This document shows, in pieces, positions 13,326-25,104 of a DNA stretch of 64,000 nt; position 1 is the stretch's first letter; every line of letters starts with the position of its first letter. Position numbers and translations under genes: made by a program. The DNA is taken from NCBI GenBank assembly GCA_025677835.1, contig JAIXMR010000005.1, forward strand, positions 1 to 64,000, written 5' to 3'. The DNA comes from Sporodiniella umbellata (Eukaryota > Mucoromycota > Mucoromycetes > Mucorales > Rhizopodaceae). The notes beneath the pieces are model-generated. The model was not told the DNA's origin and did no database searches. It saw only the letters and a list, made by a program, of their open reading frames with translations.

Positions 13326-13475
13326 GATATAATTGGCCAATCAACACAGCACGCTACAGATCTTAGCCCAAAAAGTAAAGTTTCTTTTTGCACCTGTCCT
13401 AAATTTTCAAGATTAACACAGATTACACACGGCAATTCAGTAAACCAGAGCAGACATATTTCTATTTGTTTCAGC
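11485..13475. other. Long intergenic region; contains a short minus-strand open frame
   Basis: About 2 kb with T runs (about 12014-12041, 12187-12205, 12866-12889) and A runs (12981-12997, 13291-13322). It includes the upstream region of the acetate transporter. A 49-codon minus-strand frame at 12237-12386 starts at an ATG (MSPIRCEVRLYSV) and ends ILVTVGAK; I cannot match it to any family and do not claim it as a gene. No tRNA or snRNA recognised. Confidence 0.4.
13291..13322. repeat. Poly-A run, 32 nt
   Basis: Uninterrupted adenines upstream of the ENPP-like gene. Confidence 0.95.
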
Positions 13476-15281
13476 ATGCAGTCCAATTCTGTTAATGAGG
13501 AAAGTTTCGAATTAGTTACTTCTTCTGGACTTGTTCAAGAACAAGACCATTTACTTAAAGATGATTCTTCCTCTGAAGAGGAAGAGGAAGAAGAAGAGGA
13601 GGAGTATATTATTCCTGTTGAATCTATCCTCGGCTGGACTAAAGTAATAAACCAGTAAGAAATCGATGTCTTCAGCTTATTCTTGCATGTATAGTGTCAA
13701 CAAGTTACTATTGCAGTTTTGGCTTTTATATGTATAATCCTATTAATTATACTATCAATAATTAAAGTGGCGAATTCGCCCTTAAGATCCCGAGATTGGC
13801 TGTACCTAAACGGAACGCATAGTTTCGCATCTACTGTAATATTAATATCCCTAGATGGCTTTCGCCCTGATTTCCTCGAAAGAAATTTGACGCCGCATAT
13901 AAACAGACTATGTACATATATATATATATATACACTCGTATAGCTATTTTTTTTTTTTTCCTCTACCGCTCACAAACAATTTAAACAGCCAATAATGGTA
14001 TTAAAGCAAAGTACATCCATCCTGCTTTTCCTGTAAGTATGACTGTCTATTTGAAAATCTCGACTCATGTCTCTTTATAAATGCTAAGCCAACTGCATAC
14101 CCCAATCATTGGACTCTAATGACCGGTCTTTACCCTGAGACTCATGGTATTGTAGGAAATGACTTTTACGATCCAGTCTTGGGCAAATTTGAATCCACCA
14201 ATCAGTCAGTGACCTCAGACGATCGATGGTGGAAAGGTGAACCAGTAAGTGGCTGTTTTTGTATACCCTTTCACTTATATTTTGATTAGATTTGGTCTAC
14301 TTTGAAAAAAAATGAGCAAAAGACCGCGTCTATAATGTGGCCCGGAAGTAACACAAAGCACAATGCACCAGATTATGTTTCGTTTAATGATTCAGAATCT
14401 GTTATGGAAAAAGTTCAGACTACGCTCAGTTGGATAGATTTACCTGACAATGAAAGACCACAGCTGATATCAGTTCATGTGCCACAGGCTGACCAAAAGA
14501 AAAATCCAACTAATATCAAAAGCAAAGCGGTAAGCTCGTAGTTTCTTTTTTTTTTTTTTTTTTTTATTTGTAGAATTCTTACCTTCAAGTAGATAAGGAA
14601 CCATATCAAACAGTCAGACGATGCAATCGGGTTTCTATTAAAAGGGCTAGAAGAAAGAAATATAGAATCACACGTTCATGTTGTAATTGTAAGTACCTGT
14701 ACCTTCTTTACAGAAAGCCATTAAGCTCTCCTTAGGTAAGCGGGCATGGCGTTTCTCCTACAAACAAACATAGAGTGATATATTATGAGGACATCCTTCC
14801 GCGCCATCTTCTAAAATATGTCCTTAATGCCTCACCTAGCTCCGGTATCTATCTTCAAAATGAACTACCACAGGATGTTATACAAGATATATATCGGCAT
14901 CTGTCAAACCAAGCTCAATCTCATCATTTTAAGGTGTATTTAAAGCAAGAAATGCCAGAGCGATACCACTACAGACGCTCTGACCGTATTTCGCCGATCC
15001 AAGTGATCCCAGACACAGGATATATCTTTGCTTCTCACAAAACGCGCTTGAACGATATAGACAGCTACTGTGGCTATGATAACCTCGATGATGATATGCG
15101 TGCTATATTTATAGCCAATGGACCTAAAGTCCGTGGCTCATACGTTGAAGGAAGCATCTTAGCTCCCTTTTTTAACATAGAGTTGTATGAGTTTCTCACA
15201 GGATTGCTTAATATCGACGCTTCGCCAAACAATGGGACTTTGAAAGGAGATTTCCCAATCATCTATAAACCCATATTCTAA
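13476..15281 (+). CDS. ENPP (nucleotide pyrophosphatase/phosphodiesterase)-family protein, probably inactive
   Basis: Seven exons: 13476-13643, 13695-13911, 13989-14032, 14089-14244, 14290-14529, 14593-14688, 14736-15281; 488 residues. Type II membrane protein: an acidic cytosolic tail with a Glu run, a membrane span at about 60-80, then an alkaline-phosphatase-superfamily domain. Family blocks are clear: VILISLDGFRPDFLERN, YPNHWTLMTGLYPETHGIVG, MWPGS and GYDNLDDDMRAIFIANGP. Of seven catalytic positions known in ENPP1, D110 is kept. The nucleophile Thr is Ala146 (PPTAYPNH). D263 is kept but its partner His is Asn267. The Asp of DHG is Gly310 (SGHG, His kept). The last His before GYDN is Cys419. 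Frame and splicing are intact, so this looks like a maintained pseudoenzyme. Yeast Npp1/Npp2 are active relatives. Confidence 0.88.
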
Positions 15282-15519
15282 TGATTCGTTTTGTTTTTTG
15301 TTACTTCAAAATGTCTCCAATACGGAAATACGAGTCTTTTTTTTTTTTTTTTTTTTTTTTGGTTAACCGTTTATTATGTGTCATAATTAATAATAAAGAC
15401 ATTGTATTTTTCTGTGCGTAGGTTACTGTTTCATAAGATCTGGTATCAGAGGTATAGTTGAGGTGATCCTTTAGTAAATACATTCATTTTTTGTTTTGTT
15501 TGGACAAAAGTGAAAAATT

Positions 15520-17289
15520 TTAAGCTGATTGAGGCCCAAAAATCTCCAATGCTACGGTTGCGTCCACTGTAAGTTCTTTTGAGAAAGACTCAATTTGAAC
15601 TTGCTCAGCATAGCCTAAGTCTGGACTGTCTTCCCGTTTGTCAGTGACAGCCAGAAGGACTCTATCCTCAGGATCTATTTCCTGATTACCAATACTTTCA
15701 TGTCGGTTCAAACAATAAATCCAATAATGAACACTTGATTTGCTCACTGGCGGTGAGTTCTCATCTTTTGTTGCCTTTTTACCTCCTGGAACATCTTTTT
15801 GTAGCTCAAACCGGCAGGAAAGTACTCTTTTTTTTGGTGTTGTATGGGCTTCTACCTGAACACGATAAGTTGCACCTAGAATAGTTTCTGTGCTTGAATA
15901 AAACTTCTTGCTAAGTATCTTCATTTCAGCTTCTCCATCTGAACGCCACATTTTTTCTTCATCTTCGCTTGGTTCATCAAAAACGTCAGCTTCCTCAACC
16001 CATCCGTTTTTTGTTGATGGTTTCGATAGTTTTATAGATACACAGAATCGAAATCGAGGGGTACCTAGCAAAAGCTTTTTCCTTTTGACATCTAGAGGAT
16101 TTACATCAAAATATTCGTTGAGAGCTGCTGAAAGAGGCGCTGCTGTATGGTAGGGGTACAGAACCCGTTCGAGTGCCTCACGTTGCCACAGGGCTCTAAA
16201 AACAATTGTCTCTTCCACAATACCATCACGTCTCACATCACTCAGCTGATCAAATGTCATGTTGCTATAATGCACTGTAGTCTTGAGTAGGTATGATAGT
16301 ACGGTTGCCTTATCAATCACCCCTCCAGACGACGCATCAGCCACTAATGTTTCAAAAGGGACCAACGCTGTAAAGCTGAGCCGAGTAGTCGGTTTACACG
16401 CTGGCTCTGTGAGTTCCTCGGATCCAATACGCCTTCGTTTCACAGCACGTACAGATGCAGGTGTCAGAGGTCGAACAAATCCCGAGAGTCGTTTATCGTT
16501 TCTATCGACAGGACCTTTGGATGTCCACTTGATATCGCCTACCGACTCCATAAAGCATAAAAGAACACTTTTTAAAAGTTGATAACGTTCGTATTCATTT
16601 GATACAAACAAACAATCTGCACTAAGGACATCTGCCATATAATCTGCCGGTAGTTCTGATAAGCGACGAGGCTCTTCAGGGCCATGGCGTAAGAGAAGAA
16701 GAAGAGAAGCATCACGTAATAAAAGATAAGAGCAATGTCCTCTAGGTAGCTGACAGATCGTTTCTAAATCACGCATGATGCATTCCAAAGATAGCTGTTG
16801 TTGTGTATAGCGATGAACGCAGGCCTGTACGAGGTCTTGTTGTTCAAAAAGTACAGCAACTGAAAGCACTCGCAATGTATCCTGATCTTGCATTTTATTT
16901 AACAAGTGATCTTTTTGTGTACTGTAAAGCCATTCGAGAACAAACCGTAAATGAGTTGAAAGAAGTGGTAGACAGACTTGATTAGTATTCGCCTTTTGCC
17001 AATGTCGTCGAATGATATGCTGAAAAGGAACAAGAAGAAACCCACACTGAGTAAAGGCTTCGGCTAGATGAACTGTCAGGTAGGTTTTTCCTTCTTGTAT
17101 AATATGATTTGAACAGTTGTTGTCTTCTGTTAGCAGGTGGCGTAAAAAAGGCGATTGGCACACAATAGCTTTGTGAACATTGTATCGAATGGTGAAGGGA
17201 AACGACGGGTGTAAAAACTCAAGCGATAGATCAGAAAAGAGTGAGTTTTCAAACATGTTCTCTATCAAATGGCGTTCTAGCGTTGACAT
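15520..17289 (-). CDS. BTB/POZ-domain protein, 589 aa
   Basis: Intronless. I start at the Met of MSTLERHLIENMF, because the longer frame adds only a Phe run from a T tract. Residues about 10-130 read as a BTB/POZ domain: FSDLSLEF, then YNVHKAIVCQSPFLRHLL and LRFVLEWLYS, the usual dimerisation fold. A BACK-like helical region follows. A nuclear-localisation-like AVKRRRIGS lies near residue 290. The C-terminal third is a beta-rich region without a recognised family, containing an acidic patch (EEADVFDEPSEDEEK). Some fungal BTB proteins are Cul3 adaptors; whether this one is cannot be told. Its 3' end converges on the ENPP-like gene. Confidence 0.75.
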   Translation of the reverse strand: MSTLERHLIENMFENSLFSDLSLEFLHPSFPFTIRYNVHKAIVCQSPFLRHLLTEDNNCSNHIIQEGKTYLTVHLAEAFTQCGFLLVPFQHIIRRHWQKANTNQVCLPLLSTHLRFVLEWLYSTQKDHLLNKMQDQDTLRVLSVAVLFEQQDLVQACVHRYTQQQLSLECIMRDLETICQLPRGHCSYLLLRDASLLLLLRHGPEEPRRLSELPADYMADVLSADCLFVSNEYERYQLLKSVLLCFMESVGDIKWTSKGPVDRNDKRLSGFVRPLTPASVRAVKRRRIGSEELTEPACKPTTRLSFTALVPFETLVADASSGGVIDKATVLSYLLKTTVHYSNMTFDQLSDVRRDGIVEETIVFRALWQREALERVLYPYHTAAPLSAALNEYFDVNPLDVKRKKLLLGTPRFRFCVSIKLSKPSTKNGWVEEADVFDEPSEDEEKMWRSDGEAEMKILSKKFYSSTETILGATYRVQVEAHTTPKKRVLSCRFELQKDVPGGKKATKDENSPPVSKSSVHYWIYCLNRHESIGNQEIDPEDRVLLAVTDKREDSPDLGYAEQVQIESFSKELTVDATVALEIFGPQSA

Positions 17290-17348
17290 TTCGATTTTAT
17301 TGTTTAAGAAGAGAAAAAAAAAAAAAAAAACAATAAAAGACTTCACGC

Positions 17349-17354
<6 letters not shown>

Positions 17355-17385
<31 letters not shown>
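17355..17385. repeat. Poly-T run, 31 nt, between two minus-strand genes
   Basis: T run in the 143-bp gap between the BTB gene start (17289) and the DUF300 gene stop (17433). Confidence 0.95.
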
Positions 17386-17386
<1 letters not shown>

Positions 17387-17432
17387 TCAATAGCTATTTC
17401 TTCTGCGTTCAACGTCGCACAAAATTCTTTCT

Positions 17433-19495
17433 TTACTGCCATACATTGGCCAGCAAGTCTTCTTCTTCGTTCGTGTATAGTGGGGATCCTCTTGACCAAG
17501 CATTGGGCTCAGAATATGTGGGGTTTTGGTATCCTTGAAGTTCAGAACTATGTTCAGCAGGTACGTGAGATATGGAGATAGAGGGTACAGGTTCTTGAGA
17601 TGTATAGGTGGAGGGGGTTGGTTCCTGATGCGATGTGAGGTGCTGTGGTATTGGGTCGTTATTTAGCGACCTTTTACGTTGTAGAGTTTCTTGGTATTGC
17701 TTTTCTGGCTGCTTTTGAGGAGTAGATACAGAAGCTTGGGGTTGAGGGTATCGGAAAGAATGGTTAGGCGTAGAGAGCGAAGGTTTTTGAATAGGTGGGT
17801 CTTTGATCAGTTTCTTCTTTTTCGCGTGGATACTTGGAGGTGCCACTTTCAATCTTTGTTCTTCTTGCTCTTGCTCTTTTAACAGGTCGTCTACAAGTAC
17901 ATATTTGCCTTTTCCTTGTTCAATTACTACATCAATACATCCTTCTCTAGGGTGACCTAAGCGTCTCATCACTTCACTGCCATTAGTTGTACCGTAAGTA
18001 GGTCTTTGTGCTTGACGCCAAAGAGGCTCTCGAAAGTCAATGACTGGATAGTTGTAGTCGCCAAATTCCATACGACGACTGTCTTTGAATAGTACTTCCA
18101 TATCTTCTGTGGGGTCTTCGAATGTCAAAGGTTCTGAGTCTTCGTCTTCGTGGACTGCTTCGCCGGGGCCGGTAGGTAAATACTTGGATGTAGGCGCGGG
18201 TCCTATCCAGTGTTTTTTAGACGTCATGTTAGAGTAACGTAAGCCGGCCATAATACGGGAGTTACGACTGCTTCCAATATGTGCTACACCTTCCGATGGT
18301 TCAAACGATCGATAACTAAATCCAGATCCTCGTAGTGTAAGTAAGGTGTCCATATAAACGTCTTTAAGCCCTAACGAATCCTGAATGGCAATACGAATAG
18401 GTACACGCGCTGAATGAACACTAGTGTCAAAATAATCTTCATAAGAAAATGAAAAGGAATGGGCAATAGCAAAAGGAACCATTTCAATACACACAAGAAA
18501 ATCCTGAATGGCTACAGAAATATGCTCAGCTAAAACAAAACTGTTAGCTCTTTTTTGTATATAAGGTTTTGTCTTCAAACCTTCTGGTATAACTCCAGCG
18601 GAGACGAGGATGGCTACCACTACACTTTGCCAGAATGAGAAGAAAATGATAGCTTTCACGCACAAAAACTTGGGCAGTGGTCTACAAAGTACGTCAGTTA
18701 TCTAGCACAAAAATATCCAGGGTATGAATCCTACCTAAAGCTTACTAAGTCTTTCTTGGTAGCATAAAAGAAGACCATCAAACACCATAAACAAAACGAT
18801 ACACTCAGATTGTAAACAAAAGTGATCCAAAAATAGGAGCTTGTAAAACCAAAGTCCCCTTCTCGATAATGGTTGGTTGCTTTTAGAGCCATGGTAATGA
18901 CAGCCAAAATAGGCTTGACATAAACAAACTGAAGAATGCCTCTTTTAACAAACAAGAAGGTATAAGGATCACCAACAAAAATCTCTCGAGAGTAAAGCGT
19001 TCCCGGAAAAAAGTTTTCTGAAGGTGGTCGAGAATGTAGCATAATAATGAGCGCTCTCTCCCCGCCCAACTTGTTAAGCAGTAAATTGAAGAATGCGTAA
19101 ATGACAAAGGCTTCGTAAATGTCTCGGAAGGTGTCAACATAAAATGCAACGTTGAGTGACACAAGTGAAATGTATGTACTGATGCCATAGATGGGAACCC
19201 TATTGATTGACTTAGTGTCTGTATATATATATATAAACTATGTCTAATTTACATCCATAGTATTCGAGTCACCTGTCTTTGTTGATTCTTTATGTCGTAT
19301 TATAAAAGGGAGGTAGGTTATTACTGACTTGTGACAACTTTGTTTATTTACTCAACTTACAGGCTTTCTATAATTTTTCCAATGCAACCAGACAGAAAGA
19401 AAAGAAATGCAAGAGCCAATTATTGTACATATTAGCGCTAGTTGTATTAATATTGTATTGAATTCTGCTCCTGCTCCTCCATTATTTGATTCCAT
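17433..19495 (-). CDS. DUF300 / TMEM184 / Ost-alpha-like seven-span membrane protein
   Basis: Exons 19495-19361, 19287-19253, 19199-18735 and 18681-17433; 627 residues, all junctions in phase. The N-terminus has a first span ending SVWLHWKNYRKP. Then come RILWMVPIYGISTYISLVSL, DTFRDIYEAFVIYAFFNLL, LGGERALIIMLHSRPP, PILAVITMAL, PLPKFLCVKAIIFFSFWQS and QDFLVCIEMVPFAIAH, all family hallmarks. The C-terminal half (about 330 residues) is a long cytosolic tail, charged then rich in Pro/Ser/Gln, ending EEEDLLANVWQ. Fungal members are largely uncharacterised; animal relatives include organic solute transporter alpha. Exon 2 is only 35 nt. Confidence 0.93.
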
Positions 19496-19620
19496 TGCTG
19501 TTGACAATGCTGAAAAAAAAAGTAACAAAATAAATGAAGGGCATCACATTTTACTAGGAAAGCGGAATTTTAAATTCATGTGTCCACTGTTTTTAGCCTA
19601 GCTTGCTTGATCAGTGGCCT

Positions 19621-19890
19621 CTAATTCTCCCAAGCGACTCCTCTAAAAGCTATTGAGCTAGTAAAAAAGAAACAAAAAACTATAATGACCAAAATTATAC
19701 AGGCGTTTCTTACCGGTATCTAGTAAAGTCGGCTACAGGCTGATAGCTTCTGTTGGCCATCTGATTCTTAAAATGACCGAGCGGATAATGAAATCGTGTT
19801 GGCATGAATTCAGGAAATTTCACTGCTCCTAGATAATTCGGTTCTAAGACGATCCAAAAGTAGTTTCTTTTTACAAAAAATGCACAGCGT
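19621..19890 (-). CDS. Unidentified spliced gene, 3' part only
   Basis: Exon 19890-19714 is bounded by a good acceptor (TTGAATAG) and donor (GTAAGA). It encodes a protein-like stretch including FWIVLEPNYLGAVKFPEF and MPTRFHYPLGHF, ending DFTRYR. The next exon, with a CTAG acceptor, is 19657-19621 and ends RGVAWEN; a nearer acceptor would instead end the protein after one more residue. I could not find the start: candidate ATGs at about 19952 (MPNVIQSWNLREAPF) and in the 20100-20240 region lack a matching donor. No family recognised. The 3' end lies 126 bp from the DUF300 start. Confidence 0.4.
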
Positions 19891-21946
19891 CTATTCAAAT
19901 ATCAAAGAAAAAAAAGAGAGGAAAAGAAAGGAGCTTCTCTTAAGTTCCAACTTTGAATAACGTTTGGCATTATAAAGACACAGCCTGTCTATCCATCAAT
20001 AATAATATTGAATCGTAAAGCGAAAAAGTATAGCAAAACTCTATAATCATAGTCAGATGGTCTTTTCTACTATTTATTGTCTATTCACTGGTTGTTTTAG
20101 GCAATCGATAAGAAAAAAAAGTGAAGACGTATACGCTGGCTCACTTTTTGGCATCAGACCAAACAGAACAATAAAGCATTGCATACTCAAAAAGCTTCCA
20201 ACTACTGTAAAGAAAATAGTTTTTCGTCAATCGAATAGCCTCAGAGGTGCTGTCTTTATATAAGAGTATTTTAATTTTGAAAAAACGTTTTAACAGTCAA
20301 CAATGAGCAGTTGGTAAAACTGATTATATACCACAGGGGAAGAAAGTACCATTATGATTTAGTATTTTTGTATATGCACATAATATTTTATTGTATGGAA
20401 ATATTTTTCTAGAAAAAAGGGGAAAGACTAGGTAAGATTTGTAACTACAAGATTTAATATCACTAAATTATGTTGGATTAACAAAGCAACGAGCAAAGAT
20501 AAAAAAAAAAAAAAACCGCTTCAACTGCGACAAATTAGCAGAGAGTATAAACTCTGTTTAAAAAACTAACTGGTATCAGCCCATGTTGGGTTTCAATGTG
20601 GTTTGATCGACTGTTCTAATGTATGCAAAGTACAGTACGGAAAAGACAAGTTTGCATATTGGACGTTTGCTTAAAAAATTTAAAATAAGGGCATTTCTTA
20701 GCTATTCTCTGTTTCCCAGAAAGAGAAATTTGTCTGTTTTAAACCATTTGGAGTGGTATCATCAGGCTATGTATTGTTTTTGTACTATACGCTTTTTCTA
20801 TTTTAGGACTAATCGTTTAATATGCTGCATTAAGCGTCTGTTTTTCAATTAAGTCATGAAAAAGGCAAGAGTGTGTTATTAGTATGAGTGTGATAAATTC
20901 GGATAGACTTACACCAAGAAAGGCGCTTCATGGGTTTGTGTCAAGTTCGTGTGAAAATAATGGTGAATAACAAAGCGTATTGAGCTATAAACAAATATAA
21001 AAGGATGAAATTCAATACATTTATGCATATTTAGGAAAAAGATACCAAAAGCTTTTCTTTTCTTTTACGTGGCTCTTGATAGACAAAACATGCAACCAAG
21101 GGCAGCTCTCAATACTGTCTTTTTGGGCAAGTCTTATTTTGTTCTATTGAAGCCCCGTGCTCTGATAGTTAGCTCAATTGTGGCTTTTGCTTAATAAAAA
21201 AAGGGCTCGTTTGTTTTTTTTAGTCAAACACTATGTTCACGCAATGTTGTGTTTTACAGAACACAAAAAATCTAAAAACAAAAGATTTGTTTGTTTGTTT
21301 TTGCTTCCGTAAAAGAAAAAAAAGGGGGATATAATGCATTCTTTTTCTCATATCTGTATTGCCAATCTACATGAAAAAAAAAAGAAACTCTCAAGAGACG
21401 AAATAAAGACAAAAGGCGTTTGCTTTTCAGAAACGAATATGGCAGAAAATCTTATTCAGTTTTACAAGTACGTTAAGCGATGTGCTTCTATTTTTTTTAT
21501 ATAAAGGCTGAGTTTATTTGATCTAAGAATATACAATGAATGTCTTTAGGAGAAGACTGTACCTTTTTTTTTTTTTTTTTTTTTTGCAGATCAAAGTCCC
21601 GGGCTTAAATGACGGAGGATTGTGAGACAAGACAAAGTCTCCTGCTCGGTATGTTCCTACAGAGTGTTTGACAATGGAGAAGATAAGAATCTTGAATCAA
21701 ATACTTTAATAGACTCTGTCAGTAATAAAACAAGAGAAGAAGCCTTTTCTTTACAAGTAGTGCACATGAAGACAAAATCTATTGCCTTTTTTTTTTTTTT
21801 TTGCTTTCTTTCAGATATTCTTCATGTGCACTTTATTATTGTATTCTATATAAATAGCAGAAGGTGCAAAAAAAAAAAAAAAAAAGAAACAGACAAGAAA
21901 AAAAGAAAAAGAAAAAAAGGGGTGGGGTATTCTCATTCCAGGACGT
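19891..21946. other. Intergenic stretch with possible unplaced exons
   Basis: AT-rich. A minus-strand frame near 20120-20205 preceded by an acceptor-like TTTACAG reads MQCFIVLFGLMPKSEP and may be an exon of the unidentified gene below it, but I could not join it. A TATATAA-like sequence is on the minus strand near 20254-20262. Long T and A runs occur near 21565-21586 and 21869-21886. Otherwise nothing is supported. Confidence 0.35.
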
Positions 21947-23421
21947 TTAGTGGCCAATGGATGTTCTACTTCTTTGTGAAGGAGAGCGGGGTAAATTTGA
22001 GACTGTGGAGGCAACTACATCCCTAAAGTTTTGAGGTGACCATCGCGTCCCAATATCTGAATTTTCAACCATGGACTCTTGTAATCTTCTTCTTTTGTTA
22101 TGAAATAATAGACCTGCAAGACCTAGAGCGGCAACACAACCAATGCCTACACCAAGACCGATTCCAAGTGCTTTATTACTCACACTGTTGGATACCGATA
22201 GCTCATTGCCTCCAAAAATCGAAGGATCAGAAGTTTGGGACGGTAAGGTTTGTTGTATAGTAGATGAAGGAAGCAGAGTACTACTGTAAGAAAGATCATC
22301 TTCATCGTTGTTTTTATCATCTTCATCATAAGAATCGGTGCCCTCGTAATTATCACTATTGTATGCATCATCATCTTGCTCGCTAGATTCTATATCATTG
22401 CTGCTCTCGTCGTCTTGATCTTCGGTAATTTCAGATTCATCAGAATCCAAAACGTCGTCATCTATGTTGCTATCAACGTCGTCGCGACCATCTGCAAAGG
22501 TATCACCGGTTTCGTTGTTTTGACTGGTATTGCTAGTTTGGGTGTTGCTGTTAGCATTACTGGTACCGCTAGTTTGAGCGTTGCTGTTAGCATTACTAGT
22601 GTTGCTAGTTTGAGTGTTGCTGTTAGCATTACTAGTGTTGCTAGTTTGAGTGTTACTGTTGGCGTTATTGACATCCTGTTTTCTGTCTAAAGTATTGCTA
22701 TTGCTAGCACGGTTACTACTAACAGTAGTTTCTACATCGTTTCTATTATCGCCACGGGTCCTTGTGGGCTTAGGAAGAGATGCTGCAGCATAAGTAGCAT
22801 CAGGATAGTCTTTGGTGACGGTTTGGTCTAGAATAATAGTAACGGTTGGTATAATCGAGTGTGTAGCAGTATCTTTAGATAAAACAGCATGATCTGAATC
22901 CCCCTTATCTCTACTTCTAGACATTTTGCTCTCAGTGTTTGTTGCAATGGGGGTGTCGAAAGTCTTTATGTTTTGAGTGTGTCTTAAAATACCCTCATAG
23001 GGCTCGCTGCTCACTGTCGGAGTCGGACAGTGGTGTGTTACTGCGCGTGTCGTACACTTTTTAATAATCACAGTTGCCTCTGATTGCTTTAATATCTTGG
23101 TTGAATGCCAACAGTGCTTTTTCAAATGATGTCTACACCTTCGGTGTTCTGCATTGAACAAAAAGAAAGGTAAAAGAGATAAAAATTGTTTAACAAAATA
23201 AAAAATTATTAAAGAAGGGGGAAGTTTATAGTGTTCGTACCTGGTTTTATTTTTGTCGCTGTTGCGGTTCTATTATAATTTTCTGTAGTATTATTGTGTT
23301 GAGTTACAAACGAATAAGAGGAATTCAATTTAAGCGACATTCGTTGATCGTTGCCCAGCGCCAAACAGAAATTGGTTATAGTGAGGACTAGATAAAGAAG
23401 GGGAATTTTCTGGTTCATCAA
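21947..23421 (-). CDS. Mucin-like, single-pass cell-surface protein with 12-residue repeats
   Basis: Exons 23421-23241 and 23148-21947 give 460 residues. The signal peptide (about residues 1-23, LLYLVLTITNFCLALG) is followed by an ectodomain rich in Ser, Thr and Asn. N-glycosylation sequons are frequent (NSS, NNT, NRT), and the second exon opens with a short Cys/His-basic patch. Four copies of a 12-residue Asn/Ser/Thr repeat (NANSNTQTSNTS) lie in mid-protein, followed by a strongly acidic Asp/Glu/Ser segment. A membrane span at about 387-409 (GIGLGVGIGCVAALGLAGLLF minus its last residue) precedes NKRRR and a 50-residue Ser/Arg-rich tail. The layout resembles wall-stress sensors or mucins of fungi, but there is no WSC domain. 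Role inferred only. Confidence 0.72.
22528..22670 (-). repeat. Tandem 36-bp repeats in the mucin-like gene
   Basis: Three near-identical 36-bp units begin at 22545, 22581 and 22617, with a partial degenerate unit from 22653 and another partial before 22545. Each encodes 12 residues. Units 2 and 3 are nearly identical, which suggests recent slippage or unequal crossing-over and likely length variation between strains. Confidence 0.9.
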
Positions 23422-25104
23422 AAAGCATCAAGAGAAAAAAAAAGAAGAAAAGAAAAAAAGGAATGAAAAAATAAAAAGCGAAAATAAAGAGAAAGCAAAG
23501 ACTTAAAAAATAAAAATCAAAGCCCAAATAAAAAAAAGTAGACATGGAAGCCCCAATGAAACTCGTTTGCTTATGATACGCCAATGAAAAAAAAATATCT
23601 GCGTCGCTAAAAAAGTTTAATTGCGAGTTCCTAAAATAAGGAGGTTGTTCTCCTTTCCAAACAAATTTAAGTGTTCATCTTTGAACTAGGCTTACGGTAG
23701 CATATAGTAACACGAGAAGCTTCCCAAAAAAAAAAACTCTTTGTTTTGACATGTGTAACTTTAGTTTAAAGCGTATTCACAGGCATTTTATCTTTTACTG
23801 ACTACAAATGATAATTGCAAAAACAAGGAGTGTCAAAACTCCAAAGGGCAACTATTTCAAAAGACATAAAATAAAAAAAAAAGGGAGCAGAGAAAAATAG
23901 CAATAACAATTGAAACCAACAATATAATTCTTTGTATTTGTACTGCTCGTTTAAGCGTGTCTTTCAGGAGCTTCCTTGTCACTAAACCTCTATCGTAATT
24001 CGTGCGTGTTTGTTGTTTACCAGTAGTGAGGAAGGGGAGAGGAGGTTGCTGTACGAACAAACTCCACTCCAAACATGACACTTTAAAAGGCCGTGGCTTT
24101 TCTCGCTAGATTTAGGTACTAATCTGGAGTCGTTCCTAAGGCTTTTTAAAAACAATCCGAGTTTGCAGACCTTTGTTTACGGAAGCCACAAAAGTAGTAG
24201 TACGAAAATAGTTCAAAGACCTTTTTTGGCGTTAGCTCTATAAGTTGTAGCATTCGTCATTTTATTAATGAACTCGAAGATGCTTAAAATCTCATAATCT
24301 TGTTGATTTTGCAAAACAATCAGATTTTATCTAGTTAAACACATTTCATAAATATATATGAAGACTTTTTGTAAGAGGGCGTTCAAATTCTTGTCTTTAG
24401 GCGACCTCATACAAAACTTTCTGCTGGCCGATCTTAATACTACAGTCATATGGACTCTTTTTTTTTCTTGTAGTCCTTTTTCACAGCGTTATACTGCGGG
24501 CTTAAAAAGTTAAAGCGCGGGAAATGAATTTCAATGAGCCACAGAGTCAGCAAAGTCTAGAGTGCAGTTGATTTGCTCTCCCAAAGACTTTTACTCCAAG
24601 AATGGGAAAGGGCGTTCGCTTTACGACACATAGTTTTTCTCTTCCCTCTTTTCCTTTTTATACCCAATGTATCTAGTGCACTACTATCTTTCCCCCTATT
24701 ATTTTCTGTTTCTTGTTGAACTAAGTGTTTAGTGAGGTAGCGTTTGAAGTTGTTGGGTTATTTCGAGCCGCACCCCAGAACAAGTTGCTTAGCGAAATGT
24801 ATACTAAAAAAGCCAAACTCTTCAGTTTTTTTTTGTTGGTTCTACTGCCTTTTCCTTGCTGTAATCACAAAAGAACCCGCAGGCAATTTGATTGTGAGAT
24901 ATGCTTTTCTGACGTTGTAATGAAAAAACAGGCCAATTACCTAATTCTAGCGCTCGTTGAAGCCAGCAACTCTGACAAGGGCTAAATCCAAAAAACGAAA
25001 TATAAAAGGCATTAGACTGCGGAGATCATAAAATAAAGACAGCTGGAGAAAAAAGGGAGGCCATTTCTTTTTCTTTTCTTTTTATAGTTGAGAAAAAAAA
25101 GAGC
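23422..25104. other. Intergenic stretch, no supported gene
   Basis: Contains the upstream regions of the mucin-like gene (minus) and CBP6 (plus). A minus-strand frame at 23857-24081 would encode a C-terminal hydrophobic segment (RIILLVSIVIAIFLCSLFFL), but no family or splice support was found. A frame at 24725-24985 also has no support. Confidence 0.4.
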
